A stretch of 37,759 nt of DNA from Methylobacter sp. (GCA_026399025.1 JAPLRU010000063.1:55636-93394); one strand, 5' to 3'. Positions 24,445-33,517 are shown, numbered from the stretch's first letter. Notes: generated by a model not told the origin, from the letters alone. Program-made: numbers and translations.

Positions 24445-25101
24445 ATGTTAAAGTTCGATAATGTCAGCATGAGGTATCCCGGAGCAGGCGATGTGCTGCG
24501 CAATGTCAGCTTTCATCTACAGCGTGGTGAAATGGCTTTTCTGACCGGGCATTCGGGCGCTGGGAAAAGCACATTATTGAAATTGATTGCAGTTATTGAG
24601 CGTTGTAGCCGTGGGCAGGTTTTATTGGACGGTGAGAACCTTAATTTGGCTAAAGACAGGCACGTTCCTTTTATACGCAGGAAAGTGGGCTTGATTTTTC
24701 AGGATTACAAATTGCTGCAGGATAGAACGGTCTTTGACAATGTTGCATTGCCCTTGGTCATAGCGGGTTACGGTCACCATGAAGTTGCTCGAAGGGTGAG
24801 GGCGTCATTGGATAAAGTCGGGTTACTGGGCAAAGAGAAAAAATATCCCGCTGTTCTGTCAGGAGGCGAGCAGCAACGGGTCGGGATTGCCCGCGCGGTG
24901 ATTAATAAGCCGCTACTGATTGTGGCCGATGAACCAACCGGTAATCTCGATCCTGAATTGTCAGCTGAAATCATGCACTTGTTTGAACGCTTTCAACAAG
25001 TAGGCAGCACGGTACTGATTGCCTCGCATGATATTTCATTAATTAGCCAAATGAATCATCGAGTGTTGAAGCTGGATCACGGTCAATTGGTGGCGAGTTA
25101 A
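24445..25101 (+). CDS. ftsE: Cell-division ABC ATPase FtsE
   Basis: A 218-aa ABC ATPase that works with FtsX to regulate peptidoglycan amidases at the division site. Motifs: Walker [10 protein letters not shown]-loop IFQDYKLL, signature [14 protein letters not shown], Walker [16 protein letters not shown], and switch His in ASHDI. I start at the ATG 24445, 8 bases after the upstream stop. The longer frame from 24415 would overlap ftsY, and the family starts [13 protein letters not shown]. No clear ribosome-binding site is seen, so translation is probably coupled to the CtaA-FtsY gene. Gene order ftsY-ftsE-ftsX-rpoH is standard for gammaproteobacteria. Confidence 0.96.
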   Translation: MLKFDNVSMRYPGAGDVLRNVSFHLQRGEMAFLTGHSGAGKSTLLKLIAVIERCSRGQVLLDGENLNLAKDRHVPFIRRKVGLIFQDYKLLQDRTVFDNVALPLVIAGYGHHEVARRVRASLDKVGLLGKEKKYPAVLSGGEQQRVGIARAVINKPLLIVADEPTGNLDPELSAEIMHLFERFQQVGSTVLIASHDISLISQMNHRVLKLDHGQLVAS

Positions 25102-25104
25102 GCT

Positions 25105-26103
25105 ATGAGACATGCTGTTAACAGGAAGAAACCCAGTAGACAGGAGCGTTGGCAAACCAAAAAATCCGGCGGTAATTTTGTCGATAAATTCCATGCTTAC
25201 CGAAACCTTCATGCGCACGCTTTGTTTTCAAGTCTGGGGCGATTGGTCGCATCGCGATTTTCTTCTGTAATGACGATCGTTGTTTTGGCAATTGCCATTT
25301 CGTTGGCCAGCGGTTTTTATATTCTGGTGGCGAATCTGCAACAACTGGCAAGTAATTTGGAAGCCAGTAATCAAATTTCACTATTTCTTCGAGATGAAAT
25401 TTCAGAGGCAAGGGCTCAGAAGTTCGCAGACACTGTTAGACGGAATCCGGATATTCAGGAAGTGAAACTAATTACCAAAGAACAAGCATTGGCAGAGTTC
25501 GAGTCATTCAGCGGCTTCGGTGAAGCGGTAAAAGCGCTCGAAAAAAACCCACTCCCGATTGTTATTCAGGTGTTGCCGAAAAATTCAATGGCAAGCGAGC
25601 AGGCACTTGAGGATTTACTCGATAATTTCGGCAGAGCGGCAGAGGTTGATATTGTCAGAATGGATATGCAATGGGTGAAACGGCTAAAATCCATTATGGA
25701 AGTGGCACGGCGCGGCGTTATTTTATTAAGCTTGTTGCTGGGTGCCGGCGTATTGTTTATTACCGCTAATACGATACGCCTGGAGTTGCATAATCGCCGA
25801 GATGAAGTGGTGATCGCCAAACTGGTAGGAGCAACTAATGGATTTATTCATCGGCCGTTTCTATACAGTGGTTTCTGGATCGGCTTTTTTTCCGGGGTGA
25901 CGGCATGGTTTATTGTCACCATCATTATGTTAATTTTAAAGCAGCCTGTCGAAACCTTGTCCAGGCTTTATGATGACGGTTTTCATGTATTGTTCTTCGG
26001 TTTCACTGAAACGCTAGCATTGTTGTTCATTTCATCCGTGTTGGGTGTAGTCGGTTCATGGATAGTGCTTCATTTCCAGCTTAGGCAATTAAAGCCCGAA
26101 TAG
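25105..26103 (+). CDS. ftsX: Cell-division membrane protein FtsX
   Basis: A 332-aa partner of FtsE. It has a basic cytoplasmic N-terminus (residues 1-45, many Arg/Lys), a first membrane helix (about 53-75), a periplasmic domain (ISLFLRDEISEARAQKFA..., DIVRMDMQWVKRL), and three C-terminal helices with the family motif LLGAGVLFITANTIRLEL and RRDEVVIAKLVGATNGFIHRP. It begins 3 bp after ftsE. The complex passes ATP-driven conformational changes to periplasmic amidase activators. Confidence 0.95.
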   Translation: MRHAVNRKKPSRQERWQTKKSGGNFVDKFHAYRNLHAHALFSSLGRLVASRFSSVMTIVVLAIAISLASGFYILVANLQQLASNLEASNQISLFLRDEISEARAQKFADTVRRNPDIQEVKLITKEQALAEFESFSGFGEAVKALEKNPLPIVIQVLPKNSMASEQALEDLLDNFGRAAEVDIVRMDMQWVKRLKSIMEVARRGVILLSLLLGAGVLFITANTIRLELHNRRDEVVIAKLVGATNGFIHRPFLYSGFWIGFFSGVTAWFIVTIIMLILKQPVETLSRLYDDGFHVLFFGFTETLALLFISSVLGVVGSWIVLHFQLRQLKPE

Positions 26104-26110
26104 AAAATTA

Positions 26111-26137
26111 TTAGCACTCTTGTTTATAGAGTGCTAA
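26111..26137 (+). promoter_or_regulatory. CIRCE operator upstream of rpoH
   Basis: TTAGCACTC (26111-26119), nine bases, then GAGTGCTAA (26129-26137): a perfect match to the CIRCE element bound by the heat-shock repressor HrcA. It lies 7 bases after the ftsX stop and 33 bases before the rpoH ATG. A TAAAAT at 26135-26140 could be a -10 box overlapped by the operator. HrcA itself is not in the window. Repression of rpoH by HrcA is the direct prediction. Confidence 0.88.
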
Positions 26138-26170
26138 AATTTGAAAAAATTTTCTTTTAAGGGGATCTCA

Positions 26171-27028
26171 ATGAGTAATGCACTGGCTTTACCTATTAAT
26201 TTATCGGTCGGAACATTTGATGCCTATTTAAATGTCGTTAGGCAAATGCCTAAATTGACGATAGAGCAGGAACGCGATTTAGCCTTAAGATTTAGAGATG
26301 ACGGTGATTTAGAAGCCGCGCGCGAACTGGTTATGACCAATTTGCGTTTTGTGATTCATGTTGCCAGGGGATACAGCGGTTATGGCTTATCAATGCCGGA
26401 CATTATCCAGGAAGGCAACATCGGTTTGATGAAAGCCGTTAAGCGTTTTGACCCCGATGTGGGGGTGCGTTTGGTTTCTTTTGCGGTGCATTGGATTAAA
26501 GCTGAAATTCACGAATATGTCATTAAAAACTGGGGCATCGTAAAAGTCGCCACAACCAAAGCACAGCGTAAATTATTTTTTAACCTGCGCAAATCCAAAC
26601 AGGATTTAGGTTGGTTGTCTAATGACGAAGCGGTGGCGATTGCCAACGATCTTAATGTCGATGTGAGTGCGGTTTACGAAATGGAACAACGTTTGGGCAA
26701 CAGGGATATGTCGTTCGATATGTCGGCCGATGAGTCAACGGAAGACAGCTATGTTGCGCCGGCCAGTTATCTTTATCAGCATGGCTCCGACCCGGCGGCA
26801 CTGCTTGAAGATTCCGATTGGGAAGGCCACGCTCAGGATGTGTTGGCGGACGCCATGGCGGAGTTGGACGAACGGAGTCAGGATATTCTGGTCTGCCGCT
26901 GGTTGGCGGATGAAAAAGCGACATTGCACGAGCTTGCCGAACGCTACAACGTATCTGCCGAAAGGATCAGACAATTGGAAAAAAACGCAATGAAAAAAAT
27001 AAAGGCAGCGGTTGAACTTGCTGCGTGA
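26171..27028 (+). CDS. rpoH: Heat-shock sigma factor RpoH (sigma-32)
   Basis: A 285-aa sigma-70-family factor. Region 2 reads [20 protein letters not shown]. The RpoH box [13 protein letters not shown] is present and separates it from the housekeeping sigma. Region 4 with the helix-turn-helix is at the end ([28 protein letters not shown]). I start at ATG 26171, preceded by AAGGGG; the longer frame from 26141 lacks a signal. It directs transcription of chaperone and protease genes after heat shock. A perfect CIRCE element sits in its leader, so HrcA control is added to any promoter control. A terminator follows. Confidence 0.95.
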   Translation: MSNALALPINLSVGTFDAYLNVVRQMPKLTIEQERDLALRFRDDGDLEAARELVMTNLRFVIHVARGYSGYGLSMPDIIQEGNIGLMKAVKRFDPDVGVRLVSFAVHWIKAEIHEYVIKNWGIVKVATTKAQRKLFFNLRKSKQDLGWLSNDEAVAIANDLNVDVSAVYEMEQRLGNRDMSFDMSADESTEDSYVAPASYLYQHGSDPAALLEDSDWEGHAQDVLADAMAELDERSQDILVCRWLADEKATLHELAERYNVSAERIRQLEKNAMKKIKAAVELAA

Positions 27029-27096
27029 TCCATCGGCTAGGGTTCCGGAATATCCGTTAAATCTCCGCAGGTAGCTAAAGGATTTGTAGTAGCATA

Positions 27097-27134
27097 AAAA
27101 AGGCTTAACGATCTTATCGTTAAGCCTTTTTTGT
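27097..27134 (+). terminator. Rho-independent terminator after rpoH
   Basis: A 15-bp stem (AAAAGGCTTAACGAT, 27097-27111; ATCGTTAAGCCTTTT, 27116-27130) with a 4-base loop and a T-tail. It is A-rich on the other side, so it may also end transcription of the converging TIGR02647 gene on the minus strand. Confidence 0.93.
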
Positions 27135-27166
27135 TGCTTTAAAGTTTAGCAACCGAAACAATAATT

Positions 27167-27403
27167 TTAAATCGGTTTGAGTATGTCCAGAACCGATTGA
27201 GCCTGCTTCGCAGTTTCAAGGCCAAGATTAGTCAAATAACCCCCATCATCCAGTGAGATCAGACCTTTTTCGAATAAGCGGTGAGCGGCGGCACACATTT
27301 CAGGCGGAGCGGTTTTATGTATCTTGATTCCTTCTTGAGTAGTGCGTAGGTTGTAGCGAACCAGAATGTTCAGTTCCTCTACAAGGTCTTGGGTATAGGG
27401 CAT
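27167..27403 (-). CDS. TIGR02647-family protein
   Basis: A 78-aa protein that matches the TIGR02647 pattern throughout: LVEELNILVRYNLRTTQEGIKIHKTA, then AAAHRLFEKGLISLDDGGYL and TNLGLETAKQAQSVLDIL. Such short helical proteins are common in gammaproteobacteria; a winged-helix-like fold is suggested by the GLI..DGGYLT turn, but the function is unknown. It is a single gene, converging on rpoH. Confidence 0.85.
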   Translation of the reverse strand: MPYTQDLVEELNILVRYNLRTTQEGIKIHKTAPPEMCAAAHRLFEKGLISLDDGGYLTNLGLETAKQAQSVLDILKPI

Positions 27404-27607
27404 AGTTAATCCTCATGTTTCAATCTGTACCCAACCGTATCCGATGGGGGAAATTCCACTCACGGATAGCGGCGGGCGGAGTAACATTTTCGTAATGAAA
27501 ATGCTGGCGGAGAGAATAGCCTTGCCCGCGCAGTACTGTCAATTATTAATGATCTCCCCTGCGGCGAACAAAGCGAACAAGAAATTGTAGTGAAAGAGGG
27601 TATTCTT

Positions 27608-28297
27608 TTACGCCGTCTTCTTTCTCGCAACAATCACTCCGTCACGAGTTGGATTAATAAAGCTATCGAATTCAGGATCGTTAAAAATGAGTTCATTATG
27701 TTCAATAATCGCTTCCGTCCAGCCGGGGAAAATATCGCTATAGTTTTCCACCGCTACCCGGCCGCGCCACAGCACATTATCGGCAATATAAAGACCGCCG
27801 GGGCGAATCCTGTCTTTAGCCATGCGCCATACTGCCGGATAATCGCCTTTATCGACATCGTTATAGCAAATATCAAATAAGCCTTCAGTTTGAACAAAAA
27901 TGTCTTGAGCCATGCCGGCCCGAAAGTCGATGCGGTCCCATAAACCGGCTGTACCGAGATAGTGCTCGGCTTGCTCCCGATTCAGAAAATCGGCATCGGT
28001 GCAAATTACTTGGCCTTTCGGGCCTACCGCTCGGGCAAACCAATAGGCCGAATAACCGTAACCGCTGCCAAATTCAAATATCCGCTCAGCATTGATCATT
28101 TTGGCCTGCGCTTCAATAAAAACGCCGACCAAACGGCCTACGATAGGAAAATTATTTTTTTGCGCCAGCGCTTCCATCTCGCTTAATACCGGATGGTCTG
28201 TATGTCGCAATAAACCGTGCATATAATTTTCAATGGCCGGGTTGACCGGAATCAGCGTGTCGGGGTTTAAAACGGTTGGCGATTTTATGGTAGTCAT
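27608..28297 (-). CDS. SAM-dependent O-methyltransferase
   Basis: A 229-aa class I methyltransferase of the catechol/caffeoyl-CoA O-methyltransferase type. Motif I is RIFEFGSGYGYSAYWFAR (SAM binding, residues 72-89); VICTDAD (98-104) is the acidic ribose-binding segment; FDICYNDVDKGDYP is the metal/substrate loop, with Asn replacing one of the usual acidic residues of FIDADK; and GGLYIADNVLWRGRV is the family's conserved block. Substrate unknown. It lies upstream of the TIGR02647 gene on the same strand with a 204-bp gap. Confidence 0.88.
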   Translation of the reverse strand: MTTIKSPTVLNPDTLIPVNPAIENYMHGLLRHTDHPVLSEMEALAQKNNFPIVGRLVGVFIEAQAKMINAERIFEFGSGYGYSAYWFARAVGPKGQVICTDADFLNREQAEHYLGTAGLWDRIDFRAGMAQDIFVQTEGLFDICYNDVDKGDYPAVWRMAKDRIRPGGLYIADNVLWRGRVAVENYSDIFPGWTEAIIEHNELIFNDPEFDSFINPTRDGVIVARKKTA

Positions 28298-28367
28298 TTG
28301 CTTTTCCTCATGAATGATGTGTGTAGTGACTGCTTTTAGCTCTTGGCATTAGCTGAAGAGTGTCGGT

Positions 28368-29378
28368 TTAAAACAGTTCAATTTCACTGAGATCGTTATC
28401 TTGAGCAACAACCGAGATGTCTTCGTATAAAACCACTCTGTTTCTGCCGTTGTCCTTGGCGTAATACAGTGCTTTATCGGCATGGTCCAATTGGGTCGTA
28501 GGCATCGAGACGCCGTCAACACGCGTTACGCCGATGCTGACAGTGACTCGGCCGACAGTAGGGAAGTTATAGTCGGCAATTGCTTGGCGGAAACGGTTAA
28601 AAGCCTCTATAGCCGTTTCTTGGCCGGCTAAATTAAGGATGACAACAAATTCTTCGCCGCCAAAGCGAAATAGAAAATCATTATAACGAAAGCATTTTCC
28701 CATCAATTGACTAAAAATCAGCAACACCTCGTCCCCGTATAAATGGCCGAAAGTATCGTTAACCCGTTTGAAATGGTCAATGTCCAATATTGCAATCCAG
28801 GAGCTTTTTTCCTCCGCTATATCCATAACGTGATAGTCGCTGTAATGTTCGCAAACTTGTAATAAACGCGCATCTAAAGACTGGCGATTGGGTAGCTTGG
28901 TTAACATATCCCGTTCTTTGGTATCGTGCAATATGACCAAGTTCCGATAGACGCCTCGCAGATTGCCCAGCAAATCAAGCATATCCCGGTCGAACGCGCC
29001 TTCCAGATGGATGGCGCGTTCAGGGCCTCCGCTGCCTCTTACCGAATAAATAGCCCAGGCATATAAACCGGATTCGTCCTGAGCGCTCAGGTTCAAGTCA
29101 ATCGTATGGTCAATTTCAGCAAGGAGATTATTATGGTCTTCTTCATCATTTCGGGTGAAATCCAAAGGAAATTGCCTGATTAATAATTCGCGAGCCGTGC
29201 TTGTTTCCCCCGGTTTTCTCTTTTCGTGGGTATAAATTTCATAAGCGGCTACGTTATCAATCCACGGAATTTCAGCAAGAATATTTAAAAAACTATGCGT
29301 TAATGCCTGGTAATCCGATTGGGCGGATAATTGTAAGGTCCAGGAAAAAATTTGCTGTGCGGTCAGATTGAGGTTCAT
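28368..29378 (-). CDS. Diguanylate cyclase with N-terminal GAF-like sensor
   Basis: A 336-aa protein. Residues 1-150 form a putative GAF-like sensory domain (no membrane helix). The GGDEF domain runs from about 155 to 325 and has an intact GGEEF active site (240-244) and an RxxD inhibition site RYND (231-234) five residues before it, so it should make c-di-GMP and be product-inhibited. KLPNRQSLDARL is the domain's usual opening. It is a single gene; its input signal is unknown. Confidence 0.9.
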   Translation of the reverse strand: MNLNLTAQQIFSWTLQLSAQSDYQALTHSFLNILAEIPWIDNVAAYEIYTHEKRKPGETSTARELLIRQFPLDFTRNDEEDHNNLLAEIDHTIDLNLSAQDESGLYAWAIYSVRGSGGPERAIHLEGAFDRDMLDLLGNLRGVYRNLVILHDTKERDMLTKLPNRQSLDARLLQVCEHYSDYHVMDIAEEKSSWIAILDIDHFKRVNDTFGHLYGDEVLLIFSQLMGKCFRYNDFLFRFGGEEFVVILNLAGQETAIEAFNRFRQAIADYNFPTVGRVTVSIGVTRVDGVSMPTTQLDHADKALYYAKDNGRNRVVLYEDISVVAQDNDLSEIELF

Positions 29379-29460
29379 CGGTACTACTCAGGCGCCAGAT
29401 AAAAAACCAATTATGCCGCTTTTGTGTGACAAATGGGATGTTTTTCGAAAATTTGTGGTT

Positions 29461-29490
29461 TTTTAAAAAAGCCTTAATATTTAAAGGCTT
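29461..29490 (-). terminator. Terminator downstream of the fructosamine-kinase gene
   Basis: Read on the minus strand, a 7-bp stem (AAGCCTT at 29484-29490, AAGGCTT at 29469-29475) is followed by a T-run (29461-29470). It ends the four-gene minus-strand unit before the diguanylate cyclase. Confidence 0.65.
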
Positions 29491-29537
29491 GTCTTAGTTG
29501 TCTTGCTAAGCTTGGGATTTTGCTACGGAGAAGGCTT

Positions 29538-30416
29538 TTATCGATCTGTCAGCAATTTACTGAGCATATTTTCAGCCTGATGCAGATAACCTTGCCCGAA
29601 CAGGTTCAGGTGATTGAGTATATGGTACAGGTTATACAGCGCTTTTCTGCGGCTATAGCCCGGATCCAGCGGATAAGCGGCTTGATAAGCCTGATAAAAC
29701 GCCGAGCTGAAACCGCCGAATAATTCGGTCATCGCAATATCCGTTTCACGGTCGCCGAAATAACAGGCCGGATCGTAAATAACCGGATTGCCCTGTTCAT
29801 CGGCGGCCGCATTGCCGCCCCATAAATCGCCATGCACTAAAGCCGGTTGCGGTCGGTAGCCGGAAAACAAGGGCTTTAAATTGCGCAGTAGTTGCTCGCC
29901 CAGCGCTTGCAAGCGTCCGCCGTAGCCATGCTCAGCCGCCAGCGCCAATTGATAGCCTAAACGCCGCTCTTGCCAGAACGTCAGCCAGTCATGGTAGTGG
30001 CCGTTGACTTGCGCGGTGCTGCCTATAGTGTTGTCGCGATGCCAGCCGAAATAAGCCTGTTTTTGCCGATGCAATTGCGCCAGTTGTTGCCCCAGCAACT
30101 GTTCGGAACGCGTATTCAGCCTATTTAAAGCGATATATTCAAGCACTAAAAACGCACGCTCGGGCGTGTTGCCGCAAGCGATAAGCTTCGGTATCCGGAT
30201 AGTTCCGGTTTGCGCCAGCGCTTGCAAACCCGCCGCTTCGGCTGCAAACATCGACAATCGTTCAGGACGGTTCAGCTTAACAAAAAAACTTCGGTCCTCT
30301 GTTTGTAGCCGGTAAGCCGCATTAATATCGCCGCCCGCCAGCGATTGAATTTTGAGTAAGATAAAAGGCCGGCCGGTCGCCGATTCGATATGTTGAATAA
30401 TGTTTTGCCAATTCAT
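29538..30416 (-). CDS. Fructosamine kinase family protein
   Basis: A 292-aa aminoglycoside-phosphotransferase-like kinase of the fructosamine-3-kinase family, which phosphorylates ketoamine adducts on glycated amines or proteins so that they break down. It has a nucleotide-binding lysine in SFFVKLNRP, the catalytic HGDLWGGN (195-202), and the metal-binding Asp215 in VIYDPACYFGDRETDIAM, a family signature. I start at the ATG 30416, which overlaps the upstream metallopeptidase stop by 4 bp (ATGA); the longer frame from 30506 would run back into that gene. It is last of a four-gene unit. Confidence 0.92.
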   Translation of the reverse strand: MNWQNIIQHIESATGRPFILLKIQSLAGGDINAAYRLQTEDRSFFVKLNRPERLSMFAAEAAGLQALAQTGTIRIPKLIACGNTPERAFLVLEYIALNRLNTRSEQLLGQQLAQLHRQKQAYFGWHRDNTIGSTAQVNGHYHDWLTFWQERRLGYQLALAAEHGYGGRLQALGEQLLRNLKPLFSGYRPQPALVHGDLWGGNAAADEQGNPVIYDPACYFGDRETDIAMTELFGGFSSAFYQAYQAAYPLDPGYSRRKALYNLYHILNHLNLFGQGYLHQAENMLSKLLTDR

Positions 30417-30919
30417 CGGTAGAGCTTGCCGAATAAATCCAACTGAGTCAGATACAGCCTCAAATCCAATTCGAATCGGTGATAAGCCGGTTCCATATGT
30501 TCGCACAGCTGATAAAACGCCTTGTTATGATCTTTTTCCTTTAAATGCGCCAGCTCATGCACAACGATCATCCTTAAAAATTCCAGCGGCACATGTTTAA
30601 ACAAAGAGGCTATCCGGATTTCATTTTTGGCTTTGTGTTTGCCGCCCTGCACCCTGGAAATAAAGGTGTGCAGGCCTAAAGCATGATGAAGGTCTTTAAT
30701 CTTATCATCATAAATCACCTTGCTGAGCGGCTGGGATTGCTTGAGCAACGCATTTTTCATGTCAACGGTATAAATGTAAAGCGCCTTATCGGTCTTGATC
30801 GTGTGAGTCTGCGGATATTTTTTCAACAGCGTTTCACCCAGTTTGTCTTGACTGATCAGCAGGCGCACCTGATCGGTTACGGTTTCAGAATAGCCGAGTA
30901 AATATTTTAATTCCGCCAT
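30413..30919 (-). CDS. YgjP-like zinc metallopeptidase (DUF45/M48-like)
   Basis: A 168-aa protein with the zinc motif HELAH (121-125) and the third ligand region KEKDHNKAFY (H131), followed by HMEPAYHRFELDLRLYLT, typical of the YgjP/DUF45 branch of gluzincin-type peptidases. There is no signal peptide, so it is cytoplasmic. Activity on a natural substrate is not established for the family. It starts 3 bases after the upstream gene's end and is translationally coupled to the kinase gene downstream. Confidence 0.85.
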   Translation of the reverse strand: MAELKYLLGYSETVTDQVRLLISQDKLGETLLKKYPQTHTIKTDKALYIYTVDMKNALLKQSQPLSKVIYDDKIKDLHHALGLHTFISRVQGGKHKAKNEIRIASLFKHVPLEFLRMIVVHELAHLKEKDHNKAFYQLCEHMEPAYHRFELDLRLYLTQLDLFGKLYR

Positions 30920-30922
30920 GGC

Positions 30923-31855
30923 TTATTGCTTCACCGAGTTTAGTATTTGCTCTAACGGAGCCAGAGAAATCAAGGCCCGGTAAAGAATCGTTTTATCTTC
31001 CATCAGACCGTAACATTCATAGTGATAAGGCGAGTCTATGGCGTGGCCGATGCCTTCTTTTCGGGCTTCGGGGGGGATTTGACGGATCAGTATATATAAA
31101 GCGTCGCCGGATTTAAGTTGAGCAAGGTAATGACGATCAATGCTGATTTTATGCGACATATACACCAGCGGATTGCGTTCGAAATCATGTTTTTCAATAA
31201 CCGCTTTTTCCAGCAAAGCGCTGGAAATCAGGCTGCATGGGAATATTTCCGGGAACACCGCCTTGTTTTTAAACGGATCGAAAAAAGCATCCTGATCGAC
31301 CAGAGAACCGCACAAAAAATTTTTGGCATTGCTGATGGTGATATATTTTCGTTTTAAAAAAAAACTGCTGCCGGATATAAAAGACCGGTCGGGGTGCTGA
31401 TTGAGCACGCCAAATTGCGGAACATCCGGGTTGGTCAGAAATAAAGCAAACTTGGATTCTTTTTTGTAGCCCAGCAAAGCCAATGCGCCGCCCGCCTTAA
31501 CGGCAATTCTGTTGCTCAGAATCGTCTCCGGATCTTCGGTAAATTGCGATTTTTTTATATCGACGGATACCACCTGACCGGGCTTGACCGCATTAACAAA
31601 AGAAAACTGGTAATTACTGAAACGCAGGTTCTTATCGCTGATAAGCGCGTTTTCATGATGCAAGCGGCGGTACAGGGAAATTTTATGCTCAAGCAGCGAT
31701 TCCACTTGAAAGCCAAGCGCAATCGGGCCTTTGAACGGATTGTGATTGATGCGCAGCCACCTGTTTCTGTCGTGGAACAAGTTGAAATCATCCGTTGCAT
31801 TGCGCGCAACATCGATATGTATTTGGTTAAAAACGTCCGAACTGTCTGACTTCAT
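30923..31855 (-). CDS. Hot-dog/MaoC-like protein, function unknown
   Basis: A 310-aa cytoplasmic protein. NATDDFNLFHDRNRW (about residues 20-34) followed by NPFKGPIALGFQVESLLE resembles the catalytic Asp/His motif and hot-dog helix of MaoC-type (R)-hydratases (DxNxxH...G.I..G). The remainder has a second beta-rich half (RHYLAQLKSGDALYILIRQI, then YHYECYGLMEDKTILYRALISL) that could be a second hot-dog unit. The family is not certain. It sits between an AguB-like amidase and a metallopeptidase gene, which does not point to fatty-acid metabolism. Confidence 0.5.
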   Translation of the reverse strand: MKSDSSDVFNQIHIDVARNATDDFNLFHDRNRWLRINHNPFKGPIALGFQVESLLEHKISLYRRLHHENALISDKNLRFSNYQFSFVNAVKPGQVVSVDIKKSQFTEDPETILSNRIAVKAGGALALLGYKKESKFALFLTNPDVPQFGVLNQHPDRSFISGSSFFLKRKYITISNAKNFLCGSLVDQDAFFDPFKNKAVFPEIFPCSLISSALLEKAVIEKHDFERNPLVYMSHKISIDRHYLAQLKSGDALYILIRQIPPEARKEGIGHAIDSPYHYECYGLMEDKTILYRALISLAPLEQILNSVKQ

Positions 31856-31897
31856 AATGCCTCAACGGTAGAATCCCCGATTTGTTCAACGTGCATG

Positions 31898-32782
31898 TTA
31901 ATCGATAAAGCGCCGGGTCAAATCGCCGTATTCATCAATACGACGATCCCGCAGGAACGGCCATATTTGCCTGACGCGCTCATTGCGAGTTCTATTAATC
32001 GTGCAGCTCAACAGCTTTGTTTCCGAGTCATTGGCGTTAACCAGAATTTCGCCTTGCGGCCCGGTTATAAAACTATTGCCCCAGAAATTAATGCCCGCGG
32101 TCGAATTAGGCGCTTGCTCGAAGCCGATCCGGTTACAGGAAATAACCGGAATGCCGTTGGCAACCGCATGAGCGCGTTGAATGGTAATCCAGGCATCCAG
32201 TTGGCGTTGCTGTTCTTCGGCGGCATCTTCAGGATCCCAGCCTATCGCGGTCGGGTAAATCAACAGGTCCGCACCGGCCAAAGCCATTAACCGGGCGGCC
32301 TCGGGATACCATTGATCCCAGCAGACCAACACGCCTAATTTGCCGATAGAGGTTTCGATGGGTTTAAAACCCAAATCGCCGGGCGTGAAATAATATTTTT
32401 CATAAAAGCCCGGATCGTCGGGAATATGCATTTTCCGGTATTTGCCGGCAATGCTGCCGTCCTTGTCGAACACAACGGCGGTATTGTGATAAAGCCCCGG
32501 CGCTCTTTTTTCGAAAATAGTCGAGACGATGACAATGCCGAGTTTTTTCGCGACGACGGACAGAATTTCAGTGGTCGGTCCAGGAATAGCTTGGGCAAGA
32601 TCGAAATTATTGTAATCCTCGCTTTGGCAAAAATACGGTCCCAGATGCAGCTCGGGCAATACCACCAAATCGGCGTGCTGAGCGGCTGCTTCATGGATTT
32701 TTGCAATAGAAAAATCAAGGTTGGTTTGTCTGTCTTCATCGCAGGGCTGTTGAACGGCGCTAACGGTTAATGTCGATTTCAT
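31898..32782 (-). CDS. aguB: N-carbamoylputrescine amidase (AguB-like) carbon-nitrogen hydrolase
   Basis: A 294-aa nitrilase-superfamily enzyme with the Glu-Lys-Cys triad: E44 (VLPELHLGPYF), K117 (GKYRKMHIP) and C154 (LVCWDQWYPE). The sequences GFYEKYYFTPGD and CWDQWYPEAARLMAL are typical of N-carbamoylputrescine amidohydrolase, which makes putrescine with release of CO2 and ammonia in the agmatine route to polyamines. The usual partner, agmatine deiminase (aguA), is not in the window, so the exact amide substrate is inferred. It is first of the minus-strand unit, 42 bp before the hot-dog gene. Confidence 0.85.
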   Translation of the reverse strand: MKSTLTVSAVQQPCDEDRQTNLDFSIAKIHEAAAQHADLVVLPELHLGPYFCQSEDYNNFDLAQAIPGPTTEILSVVAKKLGIVIVSTIFEKRAPGLYHNTAVVFDKDGSIAGKYRKMHIPDDPGFYEKYYFTPGDLGFKPIETSIGKLGVLVCWDQWYPEAARLMALAGADLLIYPTAIGWDPEDAAEEQQRQLDAWITIQRAHAVANGIPVISCNRIGFEQAPNSTAGINFWGNSFITGPQGEILVNANDSETKLLSCTINRTRNERVRQIWPFLRDRRIDEYGDLTRRFID

Positions 32783-33055
32783 GATAGGTGTAGGGAGTGG
32801 TTTTTGATGGGCGTTATTTTATAACGATTTAATGAGTGGGAAGAACCCCATTGTATGGCTTTTGTAAAAACGAGGCGGTTCGGTCGAGTTATAGCTGAGC
32901 AGTCGGCGCAATACCGGCTTTGGTAATCGGCTAAGGCTTGGTGAAAGCCAAACGACTTAAATGCTGAGCAAATAATTTGAGATGCCAAGCGCCAAGTATG
33001 TGGCTTGTGCCGGTTTTTTTTTGATATAGTGGTTGTTTTTTTGGGATGATTTAAA

Positions 33056-33490
33056 GTGCTTGAAAGTCAGTTTGTAACAATCCTCATCGTAGAGGATGAT
33101 CCCGGCCACTCGAAATTAATCGAAAAAAATCTGCGCCGTGGCGGTCTCGAAAATCCTATCAAGGCTTTTGAAAACGGTCAGCAAGCCCTGGACTACCTTA
33201 ACAGTCAGAGCAATCACCCTATTAATCAATGTGTTCTGCTGTTGCTGGACTTAAACATGCCGGTCATGAACGGCGTGGAATTATTGCGAATTCTTAAACA
33301 AGACGCCAAGTTACGCGAAATCCCTGTGATTATTTTAACGTCGACCGACGACCAGCGTGAAATAGACGAATGTTACAGTCTGGGATGCAATCTCTATGTG
33401 CCCAAGCCTGTCGAGTTTGATCGGTTTTCCGATGCTGTGCGCAAATTGGGACTGATGATCGGGCTTATTGCCGTACCTTCCATTAAATGA
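33056..33490 (+). CDS. CheY-like response regulator (single receiver domain, Rcp1-type)
   Basis: A 144-aa stand-alone receiver. Acidic pocket D14/D15 (VEDDPG), phospho-acceptor D65 (LLLLDLNMPVMNG), switch Thr in ILTSTDD, and K117 (VPKPV) are all present. The start is GTG. The wide loop and LNMPVMNGVELL segment are like the Rcp1 receivers that pair with phytochrome-type kinases. The next gene begins 27 bp later and also opens with a receiver, so both may be phosphorylated by one (absent) histidine kinase. Confidence 0.9.
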   Translation: MLESQFVTILIVEDDPGHSKLIEKNLRRGGLENPIKAFENGQQALDYLNSQSNHPINQCVLLLLDLNMPVMNGVELLRILKQDAKLREIPVIILTSTDDQREIDECYSLGCNLYVPKPVEFDRFSDAVRKLGLMIGLIAVPSIK

Positions 33491-33517
33491 CCTTCCTTTT
33501 TTTCTTTGCTATTTAAT

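Noticed and set aside
26111-26137. Terminator of ftsX
   Set aside because: The dyad has exactly the CIRCE arms and 9-base spacer, is not GC-rich and has no T-tract directly after it.
32779-32988. 69-codon minus-strand frame upstream of the AguB-like gene
   Set aside because: No recognisable domain or hydrophobic pattern; the region is more likely the promoter area between two divergent units.
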